Shown piece after piece: positions 31,025 through 39,359 of a DNA stretch of 64,000 nucleotides. The translations under genes were made by a program, and so were the position numbers. The notes below the pieces were generated by a model. That model saw only the letters and a list, made by a program, of their open reading frames with translations, had not been told where the DNA came from and ran no database searches. Every line of letters starts with the position of its first letter. The first letter of the stretch is position 1. The stretch spans positions 1-64,000 of the forward strand of contig NZ_JAAQPH010000016.1 in NCBI RefSeq assembly GCF_011683915.1, written 5' to 3'. Source of the stretch: Pelagibius litoralis. GTDB lineage: Bacteria > Pseudomonadota > Alphaproteobacteria > Kiloniellales > Kiloniellaceae.

Positions 31025-31876
31025 GTGAACACGAACGAAAGCATTGCCGAAGAAGCAGTCGAGGAACTGGGCGCCGAGGACATTATCGCGACCCTCAAGC
31101 TGATCGCCGAGCGGGCCGGTAAGATCATCCTCGCCTACTACGTCGAAGGCGAAGAGATCGCCGTGCGCGAGAAGGACGATACCTCCCCTGTGACCGAAGC
31201 GGACGAAGCAGCGGAGACTTTCATTCTCGGTGCGCTAAACACGCTTACCCCCGACATTCCGGTTGTGGCCGAAGAAGCCATGGCCGCCGGCGAAGCGCCG
31301 GTGATCGAAGGCAACCGTTTCTGGCTGGTCGATCCCCTGGACGGTACCAAGGAATTCATCAGCCGGAACGGCGAGTTCACGGTGAACATCGCCCTCATCG
31401 AGGACGGCCAACCGGTCGCCGGGGTGGTGCACGCGCCGGCCATGGCAATGACCTGGGCCGGCGTCTGCGGCGAGACCGAGGACGGCGACAAGGGCAGCGG
31501 CCAGGCGGTCTTTGCCGAAACCGATAAACCCGTCATGGACATCCGGGTGCGCAAGATTCCCTCGGAAGGCGCCGTGGTCGTGGCCAGCCGTCGTCATGGC
31601 GCGGGCAAGGAACTGGACGACTTCCTCAGCCGTTACACCGTCGCCGAAAAAGTGAGTGCCGGAAGTTCACTGAAATTCTGCCTCGTCGCCTCCGGCCGCG
31701 CCGATGTCTACCCGCGCTTCGGGCGCACCATGGAGTGGGATACCGCCGCCGGCCACGCCGTGCTGCTGGCCGCGGGCGGACAGGTCTATACCCTGGACGA
31801 CGAGCCCCTGGACTACGGCAAGCCGGACTTCGAAAACCCGCATTTCTATGCCTTGGGCGATGCCTCGCCGGATTGA
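31025..31876 (+). CDS. cysQ: 3'(2'),5'-bisphosphate nucleotidase
   Basis: 283 aa from GTG 31025, with GGAG five bases before it, two bases after the previous stop. Inositol monophosphatase fold with all metal ligands: SPVTEADEAAE, DPLDGTKEFI and WDTAAGHAVL. It removes phosphate from 3'-phosphoadenosine 5'-phosphate formed by sulfate assimilation. Start preference: the upstream open frame overlaps the hydroxylase gene and is not conserved. Its 3' end overlaps the convergent LysR gene by 31 bases. Confidence 0.9.
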   Translation: MNTNESIAEEAVEELGAEDIIATLKLIAERAGKIILAYYVEGEEIAVREKDDTSPVTEADEAAETFILGALNTLTPDIPVVAEEAMAAGEAPVIEGNRFWLVDPLDGTKEFISRNGEFTVNIALIEDGQPVAGVVHAPAMAMTWAGVCGETEDGDKGSGQAVFAETDKPVMDIRVRKIPSEGAVVVASRRHGAGKELDDFLSRYTVAEKVSAGSSLKFCLVASGRADVYPRFGRTMEWDTAAGHAVLLAAGGQVYTLDDEPLDYGKPDFENPHFYALGDASPD

Positions 31877-32796
31877 GCGGCGACAGCCGGACCCGCGTTG
31901 AGCGGTGCGACCTCGCGCAACAGCCAGTCCTTGAAGCGGAGGATTCGCGGGTCCTCCGCCGCGGCCTGCGGATAGACCAGGAAGAAGCTGGACCCCAGGG
32001 GCAGGACAAGATCGAAAGGCGCAACCAGACGCCCGGCCGCCAGATCATCACTGGCCAGCCTCAAACGCCCGAGAACGATTCCCAGCCCGTCTGCTGCCGC
32101 TTGCAGCGCCAGGTCTGGGTGGCTGAAGCGCGGACCGCGTTCCGCATCGACGGCCGCGAGGCCCGCCGCCGACAGCCAGGATGCCCAGGTCGGCGCCGCC
32201 GGGTCGTAGAGCATCGAATCGTCGTGCAGTAATCTCAGGCCGGCGAGCTCGCCCGGACCGACCTCGCCCCCGCAGAGGCGCGGGCTGCACAGCGGCGTCA
32301 CCTCTTCATCAAAGAGCTTCACGCCTTCCAGACCCTTGTAGTCCCCCTTGCCGAGGCGGATGGCGGCATCGAAAGTCGAGCTGCGGAAGTCGACCAGATC
32401 GAGCCCGGCGGAGAGCCGCAGGTCGAGGCCGGCGCAGGCCGTCTCCAGGCGCTCCAGACGCGGCACCAGCCACTTGCTGGCAAAGGCCGGCGCCACCGAG
32501 ATATTCAGCGGCGCCAGGTCGGCGCTGCTGCGTGCCCGCTCCACGGCACGGTCCAGGCCGTCAAAGGCGGTATCCAGATCACGGGCGAAGCGCTGCCCCG
32601 CATCGGTCAACAGCAGGCCGCGTGACTGCCGCCGGAACAGCGGCTTTCCCAGATAGCCCTCCAGCGCCTTCACCTGATGACTGATGGCCGCCGGCGTGAC
32701 GTGCAGTTCCCGGCCCGCACCGACATAGCTGAGGTGCCTGGCCGCGGCCTCGAAAGCGCGCAGGGCGTTCAGCGGATAGCGGTTCCGGTCTGCCAT
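31846..32796 (-). CDS. LysR-type regulator, GcvA-like
   Basis: 316 aa. N-terminal winged helix PLNALRAFEAAARHLSYVGAGRELHVTPAAISHQV-type HTH (residues 7-45), then a two-lobed effector domain from about 90. The NALRAFEAAARH start is characteristic of the GcvA subgroup. Divergent from the AhpD-like gene across 109 bases, so that gene is a likely target. The effector is unknown. Confidence 0.88.
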   Translation of the reverse strand: MADRNRYPLNALRAFEAAARHLSYVGAGRELHVTPAAISHQVKALEGYLGKPLFRRQSRGLLLTDAGQRFARDLDTAFDGLDRAVERARSSADLAPLNISVAPAFASKWLVPRLERLETACAGLDLRLSAGLDLVDFRSSTFDAAIRLGKGDYKGLEGVKLFDEEVTPLCSPRLCGGEVGPGELAGLRLLHDDSMLYDPAAPTWASWLSAAGLAAVDAERGPRFSHPDLALQAAADGLGIVLGRLRLASDDLAAGRLVAPFDLVLPLGSSFFLVYPQAAAEDPRILRFKDWLLREVAPLNAGPAVAAQSGEASPKA

Positions 32797-32905
32797 ATGA
32801 CTTAATAAATCTTGGCCTTAGGCTCAGTATTGATCGTTTGTCGCGCAACCAGCGTTAGCATACCTCAAAGATATCAAAGAAAGAAACGACGACCTGGAGA
32901 TAGAT

Positions 32906-33460
32906 ATGCCTTATCTCAGCTATGCCGAGACGTTCCAAGGCGTTGCCGACGTTTTTCTCCGCGACCCCGGGCGCTACCGCCCCCTGCTGATGTTCATCGA
33001 GACGGTGATGACCGGGGAATCCGAGATCGGTAAGGCCGAGCGCGAGGTTCTGGCGGGCTATGTCTCACGCTTGAACGGCTGCGATTTCTGCGTCGGCGCC
33101 CACCGCGCCACACTGTCGGCCATGGGCGCCGCGCCGGATGCGATCGCCGCCATCGATCAGGCGCCGCATCTGGCGGTGGTGGACGCCAAGCTGCGCGCCC
33201 TGCTGGAACTGGCAGACCGCCTCACCCTCAATCCCGCCGCCGTCACCGCCGAGGATATCGCCAAGGTCACCCAAGCCGGCTGGTCGGAACAGGCGGTCGA
33301 GGATTCCATCAACGTGATCTCACTCTTTGCCTATGTGAACCGGCTGGTCGACGGCCTGGGTATCGAAGGCAATGCCGCCTACTTCGCCTACGTCGGCAAG
33401 GCCCTGGCCGAGCAGGGCTACGGCCCGCTGCTGGCCGCGGCGGAGAGCAAGACAGGTTAA
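32906..33460 (+). CDS. AhpD-like peroxidase-related protein
   Basis: 184 aa, carboxymuconolactone decarboxylase/AhpD fold. The redox motif CDFCVGAH (CxxC plus His at +4) is intact, in a helical bundle preceded by VLAGYVSRLNG. Such proteins reduce peroxiredoxins or hydroperoxides directly. GGAG lies before ATG 32906. Transcribed divergently from the LysR regulator; the following small gene starts after 27 bases. Confidence 0.88.
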   Translation: MPYLSYAETFQGVADVFLRDPGRYRPLLMFIETVMTGESEIGKAEREVLAGYVSRLNGCDFCVGAHRATLSAMGAAPDAIAAIDQAPHLAVVDAKLRALLELADRLTLNPAAVTAEDIAKVTQAGWSEQAVEDSINVISLFAYVNRLVDGLGIEGNAAYFAYVGKALAEQGYGPLLAAAESKTG

Positions 33461-33487
33461 AGCCACGGATTGAGAACGGAGGAAACG

Positions 33488-33904
33488 ATGACGGAAACAC
33501 TGCAGTGGACCGAGCCCGGCAAGACCTTCAGCGACGGCAGCAAGCTGTCGGACTGGATCAAGACCGAAGACAGCGGCATCTGGCATTGGCAATACGACAC
33601 CCACGAGATGACCTTTTCCATCTACGAGCACGACGGCCAGTACTGGAAACTCTACCTGGCGCGCTGGGTTCCCGAAGGCGCCAGTGATTATGAATACGGT
33701 TACGGCGGGCAGGCCTGCCGGATGGTTCTGGTTTCCTACCGCGACAAGGGGCGTTCGCCTCACTCCAGCCGGCTGATGGCCGCCGGCGACGTGGAGTGGA
33801 TCCGGACCTATGAATTCGACGCCAAGCGCCACAGGCTGGTCAAAGCCGGCGAGGAGAACGCCAAGTACGGCCCCGCCTACGGGCCCAAGAAATCGGCGGC
33901 ATGA
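33488..33904 (+). CDS. Hypothetical protein, 138 aa
   Basis: Start ATG 33488 is set by GGAGG six bases upstream. The protein is rich in Trp and Tyr (WIKTEDSGIWHWQY, YEYGYGGQACRM) and predicted beta-rich and cytoplasmic. No family recognised. It shares ATGA with the following SDR gene, so both are translated together; a joint role is possible. Confidence 0.65.
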   Translation: MTETLQWTEPGKTFSDGSKLSDWIKTEDSGIWHWQYDTHEMTFSIYEHDGQYWKLYLARWVPEGASDYEYGYGGQACRMVLVSYRDKGRSPHSSRLMAAGDVEWIRTYEFDAKRHRLVKAGEENAKYGPAYGPKKSAA

Positions 33905-34668
33905 ACAAGATCGAGGGAAAGGCGGAGGGGCCGGAGCAGCCCCTCTGCCTCGTCGTCGGCGTAGGCGACGCCACAGGAGCGGCGCTGGTCCGTCGCTTCG
34001 CCGACGGCGGCTACCGCGTTGCGATGATCGCGCGCAACGCCCAACGGCTGGAGGCACTGGCGCGAAAGACCGTCAGCGCCCGGGCCTATCCCTGCGACGT
34101 CGCCGACTATCCTGCCCTGACGGAAACACTGGCGAAGATTCGCCGTGACCTGGGGGAGCCTGCGGTGCTGGTCTACAACGCGGTCTCGGCCACCTTCCGG
34201 CGTTTCGAAGAAACCACGGTCGACGAGTTGGAAGCGAACTTCCGGGTGAACACCGCCGCCCTTCTGGTTCTGGTGCAGCAGCTGGCCCCGGCCATGCGCC
34301 GCGCCGGCCGGGGCGCCATCCTGGTGACCGGCAACACCGCGGCCCTGCGCGGCGTACCGAACTATGCGGTCTTTGCGCCGACCAAGGCGGCACAGCGCAT
34401 TCTCGCGCAGTCCCTGGCCCGCGACCTCGGCCCCGACGGCATCCATGTCGCCTACATCACCGTCGATGCCGCCATCGACGTGACCTGGTACGGACCGGAA
34501 GATCAAAAACCCGCCTGGCTGAAACCGCCCGATGACTGGCCGCACCGGCGCGAAGACTTCTTCGCCAAGCCGGAAGCCATCGCCGAGGAAGTCTTTCACA
34601 TCGGCCGGCAGGACCGCTCCACCTGGTCCTTCGACCACGTCATCCGCCCCTTTGCCGAGCACTGGTGA
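33901..34668 (+). CDS. SDR-family protein lacking the catalytic Tyr
   Basis: 255 aa. Rossmann start LCLVVGVGDATGAALVRRFA resembles the TGxxxGxG cofactor motif with Val-Gly substitutions. Where classical SDRs have Y-x-x-x-K, this one reads FAPTK (about residue 160), and the usual catalytic Ser position is Asn/Thr (VTGNTAA). The substrate loop carries VDAAIDVTWYGP. It belongs to the same divergent group as 53221-53910. NAD(P) binding is likely; dehydrogenase activity is doubtful or unusual. Confidence 0.8.
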   Translation: MNKIEGKAEGPEQPLCLVVGVGDATGAALVRRFADGGYRVAMIARNAQRLEALARKTVSARAYPCDVADYPALTETLAKIRRDLGEPAVLVYNAVSATFRRFEETTVDELEANFRVNTAALLVLVQQLAPAMRRAGRGAILVTGNTAALRGVPNYAVFAPTKAAQRILAQSLARDLGPDGIHVAYITVDAAIDVTWYGPEDQKPAWLKPPDDWPHRREDFFAKPEAIAEEVFHIGRQDRSTWSFDHVIRPFAEHW

Positions 34669-34706
34669 TCGCCGCCAAACAGCGCGCCAGAGAAAAGCGA
34701 GTTCCC

Positions 34707-35444
34707 ATGCAGCTTTCCCTCACCCCAATCCTCCTGGCCGCCGAGCTGGGCTTTCTCTTCGCTTTGGCCTGGCGCTGCCTCCAGGCCGCACCCCAACCCG
34801 GTTCCACCGCCGCCGTACATGCTCACCTGATCTGGATCGCCGGCTACGCCATCCTCACCAGCCTTATGGGCGCCCGCGGTATGTTCATCGCCGACGATCT
34901 GATGCCCTGGCTGCCCGGTCTCTGGCTGCAGGTGATCACGGTCGCGGTCTGCGTCGGCCCGGTTGTTCTCTTCGCGCCGCTGCGCTACGGCCTGCGCTCG
35001 GTGTTCGATGCCACGCCCTGGCGCTGGCTGGCCTACTTCCACGGCCTGCGCATCCTGGCGCTGGGCACCCTCTACAAAACGCAGAGCGGTGAGTTTCCGG
35101 GTTACTTCGCCTACCTGGTCGGCGTCCCGGACCTGCTCTTCGGCCTCTCGGCATTCTGGATCGCGGTGCGGGCAAGACGCGGCGACCTGACCGCCCAGGG
35201 TTTTATGATCTGGAACCTCATCGGCGCGCTCATCATCGTCCCCTCGGCACCGATCCTGTTGCAGCTCGGCCTGCCCGGCCCGCTGCAGGTCTTCACCAGC
35301 CAGCCCGATGCCCGGGCCGTCTTCACCTATCCGATGTCGATTGCCCCGATAATCGGCGTGCCACTGTTTGTGCTGGTCAATCTCTGGGCGGCCTGGCGCC
35401 TCTGGGAACGCCGCAACGCGAAAGCCCGGAGCCTCAGCCGGTGA
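34707..35444 (+). CDS. Membrane protein, about seven spans, 245 aa
   Basis: Hydrophobic protein with about seven transmembrane helices; no known family. ATG 34707 gives a protein starting MQLSLTPILLAAELGF; a GTG at 34665 overlapping the SDR stop would add 14 basic residues and is possible because of the coupling. The 3' end overlaps the convergent parA gene by 11 bases. Confidence 0.65.
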   Translation: MQLSLTPILLAAELGFLFALAWRCLQAAPQPGSTAAVHAHLIWIAGYAILTSLMGARGMFIADDLMPWLPGLWLQVITVAVCVGPVVLFAPLRYGLRSVFDATPWRWLAYFHGLRILALGTLYKTQSGEFPGYFAYLVGVPDLLFGLSAFWIAVRARRGDLTAQGFMIWNLIGALIIVPSAPILLQLGLPGPLQVFTSQPDARAVFTYPMSIAPIIGVPLFVLVNLWAAWRLWERRNAKARSLSR

Positions 35445-36069
35445 GGCGCAGAACTTCCTTGGACAGGGCCCGGATTTCCTGGGCGGCGCGGCCCCGGTTC
35501 TGAAACTCGGTGACGCCGAGGCCTTTCAGCATGGCACCGGCGAAACCAACCCGGTTGCCGATCTGCGACCTGGCGATCTTCGCGCCGTAATCGCGAATCT
35601 CGAACATCATCTCCTCGGTCAGGTTGGCGCGGGGCGGTACCCGGTTCAGCACCAGCAGCGCCGGCACCTTTTCCTGCAGTGCCAGATCCAGGATCGCTTC
35701 GGTCGCCCAGACGTCCATCGGCGAGGGCTGCACGGGAACGATCACCAGTTCCGCCTGGCGCACGGCGATTTTCGAATCCGTCTCCGCATGGGGCGGTGAA
35801 TCGATAATCACCACGTCGTGGTCCCGCTTCAGGCGGTCGATCTCGACCGCCAGCTTCCAACCGGCGACGGTGCTGACCGTCGGCCCCGAATCCTCGCCCT
35901 GCAGTTCCTGGCGCAGTGCGTGCCACATGGTGAAGGACCGCTGCGGGTCGATATCCGCCACCGCGACACGCTTTTTTGCCTGCAGGTAGGCAACGGCCAG
36001 ATTGACGGCCAAAGTCGTCTTGCCGGCGCCGCCTTTTTGCTGCGCCACGGTAAGAATCTTTGCGGCCAT
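35434..36069 (-). CDS. Orphan ParA/Soj-like ATPase
   Basis: 211 aa from ATG 36069. Deviant Walker A KGGAGKTT at residues 11-18, Walker B VVIIDSPPH and the QPSPMDVWAT switch region show a ParA-type dimerising ATPase. It is short, without the N-terminal HTH of plasmid ParA, and no parB or parS gene is next to it. Relatives position chromosomal loci, polar proteins or polysaccharide machines. Role here is unknown. Confidence 0.88.
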   Translation of the reverse strand: MAAKILTVAQQKGGAGKTTLAVNLAVAYLQAKKRVAVADIDPQRSFTMWHALRQELQGEDSGPTVSTVAGWKLAVEIDRLKRDHDVVIIDSPPHAETDSKIAVRQAELVIVPVQPSPMDVWATEAILDLALQEKVPALLVLNRVPPRANLTEEMMFEIRDYGAKIARSQIGNRVGFAGAMLKGLGVTEFQNRGRAAQEIRALSKEVLRLTG

Positions 36070-36459
36070 GCTGTCCACCCGCGCTTTTGTTGAGGTGGGC
36101 GCAGTTTGCACATGCAAAAACACGAAGGCAAGCAGCAGAATTCTGCCATTTTTCTCACAATTGGAGTCTTGACCAGACCAGTTGAAGAGTCGCATTCTAA
36201 CGACACGTGGTCGGTAAACCGGCGACGATTTAGCCGCCGCAATGCCTGTGCGGTGACTCGGCAGGAGGTTCCCGTAAACCGCGGTAGGAGCCGATCCTGG
36301 ATCGACGAGAGCAAAAGGAACCGGGGCTCCAGGCCCCGGTTTCGTTATGTTTACCCGGCTGCTGTCGCGGCTGATCCCGCCCCGATGCGAACCCAGGTGC
36401 GAACCCGGGTCCCCAAGGGCGTCTTTTCTTTGCCGTGCGCATGACTAGACTGCGCCGCC
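36070..36459. other. Divergent 390-base intergenic region
   Basis: Between parA and tsaC. No convincing ORF. A TTGACC at 36169-36174 followed 18 bases later by CATTCT could be a rightward promoter. A terminator-like hairpin at 36319-36341 lies about 120 bases before tsaC, so a short RNA of about 140 bases could be made in between. Confidence 0.4.
36319..36341 (+). terminator. Terminator-like hairpin before tsaC
   Basis: AACCGGGGC-TCCAG-GCCCCGGTT followed by TCGTTATG: a 9-bp GC-rich stem with an A-rich entry and a weak T-tract. No annotated gene ends into it from the left on the plus strand. Confidence 0.5.
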
Positions 36460-37428
36460 ATGCAGACCCTTGGCACCACCATACGACCCGCGAACGACGA
36501 GAGTTTTCGAGAAGCCGCAGAGATCCTGCGCGACGGCGGCCTGGTCGCCTTTCCGACCGAGACCGTCTACGGCCTGGGTGCCGACGCCACCTCGGACAAC
36601 GCCACGGCCGGCATCTTCGCCGCCAAGGACCGGCCGCGCTTCAACCCGCTGATCGTTCATTTCACCGACTCCGCCGCCGCCGCGCGTGAAGTGGTTTTCG
36701 ATACCAGGGCCAGGGAAATCGCCGCGCGCTTCTGGCCCGGCCCCCTCACCCTGGTCCTGCCGCGCCGCGCCGACAGCCGCCTCTCCCTGCTCTGCAGCGC
36801 CGGGCTAGACACCCAGGCGGTCCGGGTTCCCGCCCACCCGGTGGCCCAACGGCTGCTGGCGGAGGCCGGCCTGCCCCTGGCAGCACCCAGCGCCAACGCC
36901 TCGGGCCGTATCAGCCCGACCCAGGCGGCGCACGTGGCCCGGTCGCTCGACGGCCGGATCCCCCTGATCCTGGACGGCGGCGCCTGCAGCGTCGGCCTGG
37001 AATCGACCGTGCTGGATCTCTCGACGCCAAAGCCCACGATACTGCGCCCCGGCGCGGTAACGGCGGAGGACTTGAGCGGCTTTCTCGATCTGACACCCCC
37101 GCCCGCAAACGACGGGACACTGAAAGCACCGGGTATGCTGAGCAGCCATTACGCGCCTGCCAAACCTTTGCGGCTTGAAGCGACCTCCGTCGCTGCGGAC
37201 GAGGCCCTGCTGGCTTTCGGCCCGCAGGCCCCAAGCGGCGCAGCCGTGACCCTGAACCTCAGCCCTGCGGGCGATCTCGCCGAAGCGGCGACCAGGCTCT
37301 TTGCCTGTCTGCGTGAACTGGATGAAAGCGACGCGGGCGCCATTGCGGCGATGCCGATCCCCGAGAGCGGCCTGGGCGCCGCCATCAACGACCGGCTGCG
37401 CCGCGCCGCCGCGCCGCGGGAAGGCTGA
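36460..37428 (+). CDS. tsaC: L-threonylcarbamoyladenylate synthase, Sua5 type
   Basis: 322 aa, makes TC-AMP for the t6A modification of tRNAs reading ANN codons. YrdC domain blocks: GGLVAFPTETVYGLGADAT, KDRPRFNPLIVH and LPLAAPSANASGRISPT; after a linker (PGMLSSHYAPAKPL, the Sua5 SYxxP-type hinge) comes a small C-terminal Sua5 domain. Length fits Sua5, not the shorter TsaC. ATG 36460 has no strong ribosome-binding site. Confidence 0.92.
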   Translation: MQTLGTTIRPANDESFREAAEILRDGGLVAFPTETVYGLGADATSDNATAGIFAAKDRPRFNPLIVHFTDSAAAAREVVFDTRAREIAARFWPGPLTLVLPRRADSRLSLLCSAGLDTQAVRVPAHPVAQRLLAEAGLPLAAPSANASGRISPTQAAHVARSLDGRIPLILDGGACSVGLESTVLDLSTPKPTILRPGAVTAEDLSGFLDLTPPPANDGTLKAPGMLSSHYAPAKPLRLEATSVAADEALLAFGPQAPSGAAVTLNLSPAGDLAEAATRLFACLRELDESDAGAIAAMPIPESGLGAAINDRLRRAAAPREG

Positions 37429-37505
37429 GCCGGCCAAGCTGGTCCCGGACAAGCGCGCCAGGGACAGACTCGCCAGGACCGGTCGCGCGCATTAAAGTCC
37501 TGATC

Positions 37506-38948
37506 ATGGATACCTTGAGCCCGAAAACCGCCGACTACGATGCCCTGCGCAGGAAACTCACCGCCTTGCTGGGTGAAAAGGGCGTGGTCGGCGATGCGCA
37601 GACCCTGGCACCCTTCCTGAAGGAACAGCGGGGCCGCTACGAGGGCCATACACCCTTCATGATCCGCCCGGCAGACACGCAGGAAGTCTCGCGTGCTGTC
37701 GCGCTCTGCGCCGAAGCCGGGGTGCCTCTGGTGCCCCAGGGCGGCAACACCGGTCTGGTGGCTGGCGCGGTGCCCTTCGAACAGGACGGCGCGCTGCTCA
37801 TCAACCTCGGGCGCATGAACCGGGTGAGGAACGTCGATCCAACCGACTACAGCATCACCGTCGAAGCGGGCTGCATCCTGCAGAGCGTGCAGCAGGCGGC
37901 AGAAGCAGCAGACCGGCTGTTTCCGTTGAGCCTGGGCGCCGAAGGCTCCTGCCAGATCGGCGGCAACCTCTCAACCAACGCCGGCGGCATCCACGTGCTG
38001 CGCTACGGCAACACCCGCGACCTGGTACTGGGCCTGGAAGTGGTGCTGGCGGACGGGCGCATCTGGGAGGGGCTGAGCGCGCTGCGCAAGGACAACACGG
38101 GCTACGACCTGAAGCACCTTTTCGTCGGCGCGGAAGGTACCCTGGGGATCATCACCGCAGCGACCCTGAAGCTCTTTCCCCGGCCGCGGGAAACCGCCGT
38201 CGCCTTCATTGCGGTGACCAGCCCTGAGGCCGCCGTGGAACTGCTGGCCCGCAGCCGGGCTGCTTCCGGCGACCGAGTCGCGGCCTTCGAACTGATCCCC
38301 CGCATCGGTCTCGACTTTGCCCTGCGCCACGTCAGCGGCATCGAAGACCCGCTCGGCGAAGCCCACGACTGGTACGTGCTGACCGAACTGGCCTCCGGAC
38401 AAGCCGACGGCAGCCTGCGCGACGTCCTGGAAAACCTGCTCGCCACCGCCTGCGAAGACGGCCTGGTGATCGACGCAGCCCTGGCCGCCAACGAACGCCA
38501 AGCCGCCGCCTTCTGGCGCATCCGCGAAGGCCTGGTGGAGGGGCAGAAGTTCGAGGGCGGCTCCATCAAGCACGATGTCTCGGTGCCGGTTTCCAAGGTA
38601 CCGCTTTTCCTGGAGCGCGCCCTGGCCCTGGTGAAAGAAATGGTCCCCGGTATTCGCCCGGTGTCTTTTGGCCATCTCGGCGACGGCAACATCCATTTCA
38701 ATCTTTCCCAGCCGGAAGGCGCCGACAAGGCCGACTATCTCGCCCGCTGGGACGAGGTCAACCATGCAGTCCACAGCCTGGTGGTGGAACTGGACGGATC
38801 GATCTCCGCCGAGCACGGCATCGGCCACATGAAGGTGACGGAAAACGCCCACTTCAAATCGCCCCTGGAAATCGAGATGATGCAGCGGGTGAAAGCCGCC
38901 CTCGACCCGCAGAACCTCATGAACCCGGGGAAAGTGGTCCCGCGCTGA
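37506..38948 (+). CDS. FAD-linked D-2-hydroxyacid dehydrogenase
   Basis: 480 aa. N-terminal PCMH FAD domain with VPLVPQGGNTGLVAGAVP and GGNLSTNAGG; C-terminal FAD-oxidase lobe with FGHLGDGNIHFN and the final AEHGIGHMK motif that supplies the active-site His/Glu. This is the GlcD/D-lactate/D-2-hydroxyglutarate dehydrogenase family; GlcE/GlcF partners are absent, which favours a single-chain D-2-hydroxyglutarate or D-lactate enzyme. Follows tsaC after 77 bases. Confidence 0.88.
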   Translation: MDTLSPKTADYDALRRKLTALLGEKGVVGDAQTLAPFLKEQRGRYEGHTPFMIRPADTQEVSRAVALCAEAGVPLVPQGGNTGLVAGAVPFEQDGALLINLGRMNRVRNVDPTDYSITVEAGCILQSVQQAAEAADRLFPLSLGAEGSCQIGGNLSTNAGGIHVLRYGNTRDLVLGLEVVLADGRIWEGLSALRKDNTGYDLKHLFVGAEGTLGIITAATLKLFPRPRETAVAFIAVTSPEAAVELLARSRAASGDRVAAFELIPRIGLDFALRHVSGIEDPLGEAHDWYVLTELASGQADGSLRDVLENLLATACEDGLVIDAALAANERQAAAFWRIREGLVEGQKFEGGSIKHDVSVPVSKVPLFLERALALVKEMVPGIRPVSFGHLGDGNIHFNLSQPEGADKADYLARWDEVNHAVHSLVVELDGSISAEHGIGHMKVTENAHFKSPLEIEMMQRVKAALDPQNLMNPGKVVPR

Positions 38949-39248
38949 GGCGGTAGGACTTCGCCAAAGCACCGTCAAGGTATCGCTCTTCGGCGAACAC
39001 AAGACCGAGCTTCTCGGCGACCCGTATGGAAGCGGCGTTCAAGGGATCGATGTCGGCGACCACGGCATCCAGGCCAAGGCCCTGCAGGGCGTGCGCCAGA
39101 ACCGGCGCCGCAGCCTCGGTCGCATAGCCCCTTCCCCAGCAATGAACTGCGTCACAAGGGGGTCGCGGTCCATGGCGAGGCAGTCTTCCAGGTCCGCAAT
39201 CGAACGCGGGCGAAGCAGAAGTCTCTCGGTCTCGAACGTCGGCAGCAT
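38949..39248 (-). pseudogene. GNAT acetyltransferase pseudogene with internal deletion
   Basis: From ATG 39248 the N-terminus MLPTFETERLLLRPRSI, as in RimJ-type GNATs, runs to IAG. The conserved acetyl-CoA block WGRGYATEAAAPVLAHAL then continues in another frame (to LNAASIRVAEKLGL and the RYLDGALAKSYRL end). About 70 central residues are missing and the frames differ, so a deletion with loss of frame has destroyed it. The 3' stop is also gone; the frame runs into the antisense of the FAD dehydrogenase gene. Confidence 0.8.
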
Positions 39249-39359
39249 TGGCGGTCCCTTTTACCGCCGCTGTCTTGGCATGAGGTTCTCACGGACGGCC
39301 ATGGCGGGCGCAGCAGGGAACCAGGCAGCCTGTGCCCTCCCGCAGCGCCCGCCCGGTTC

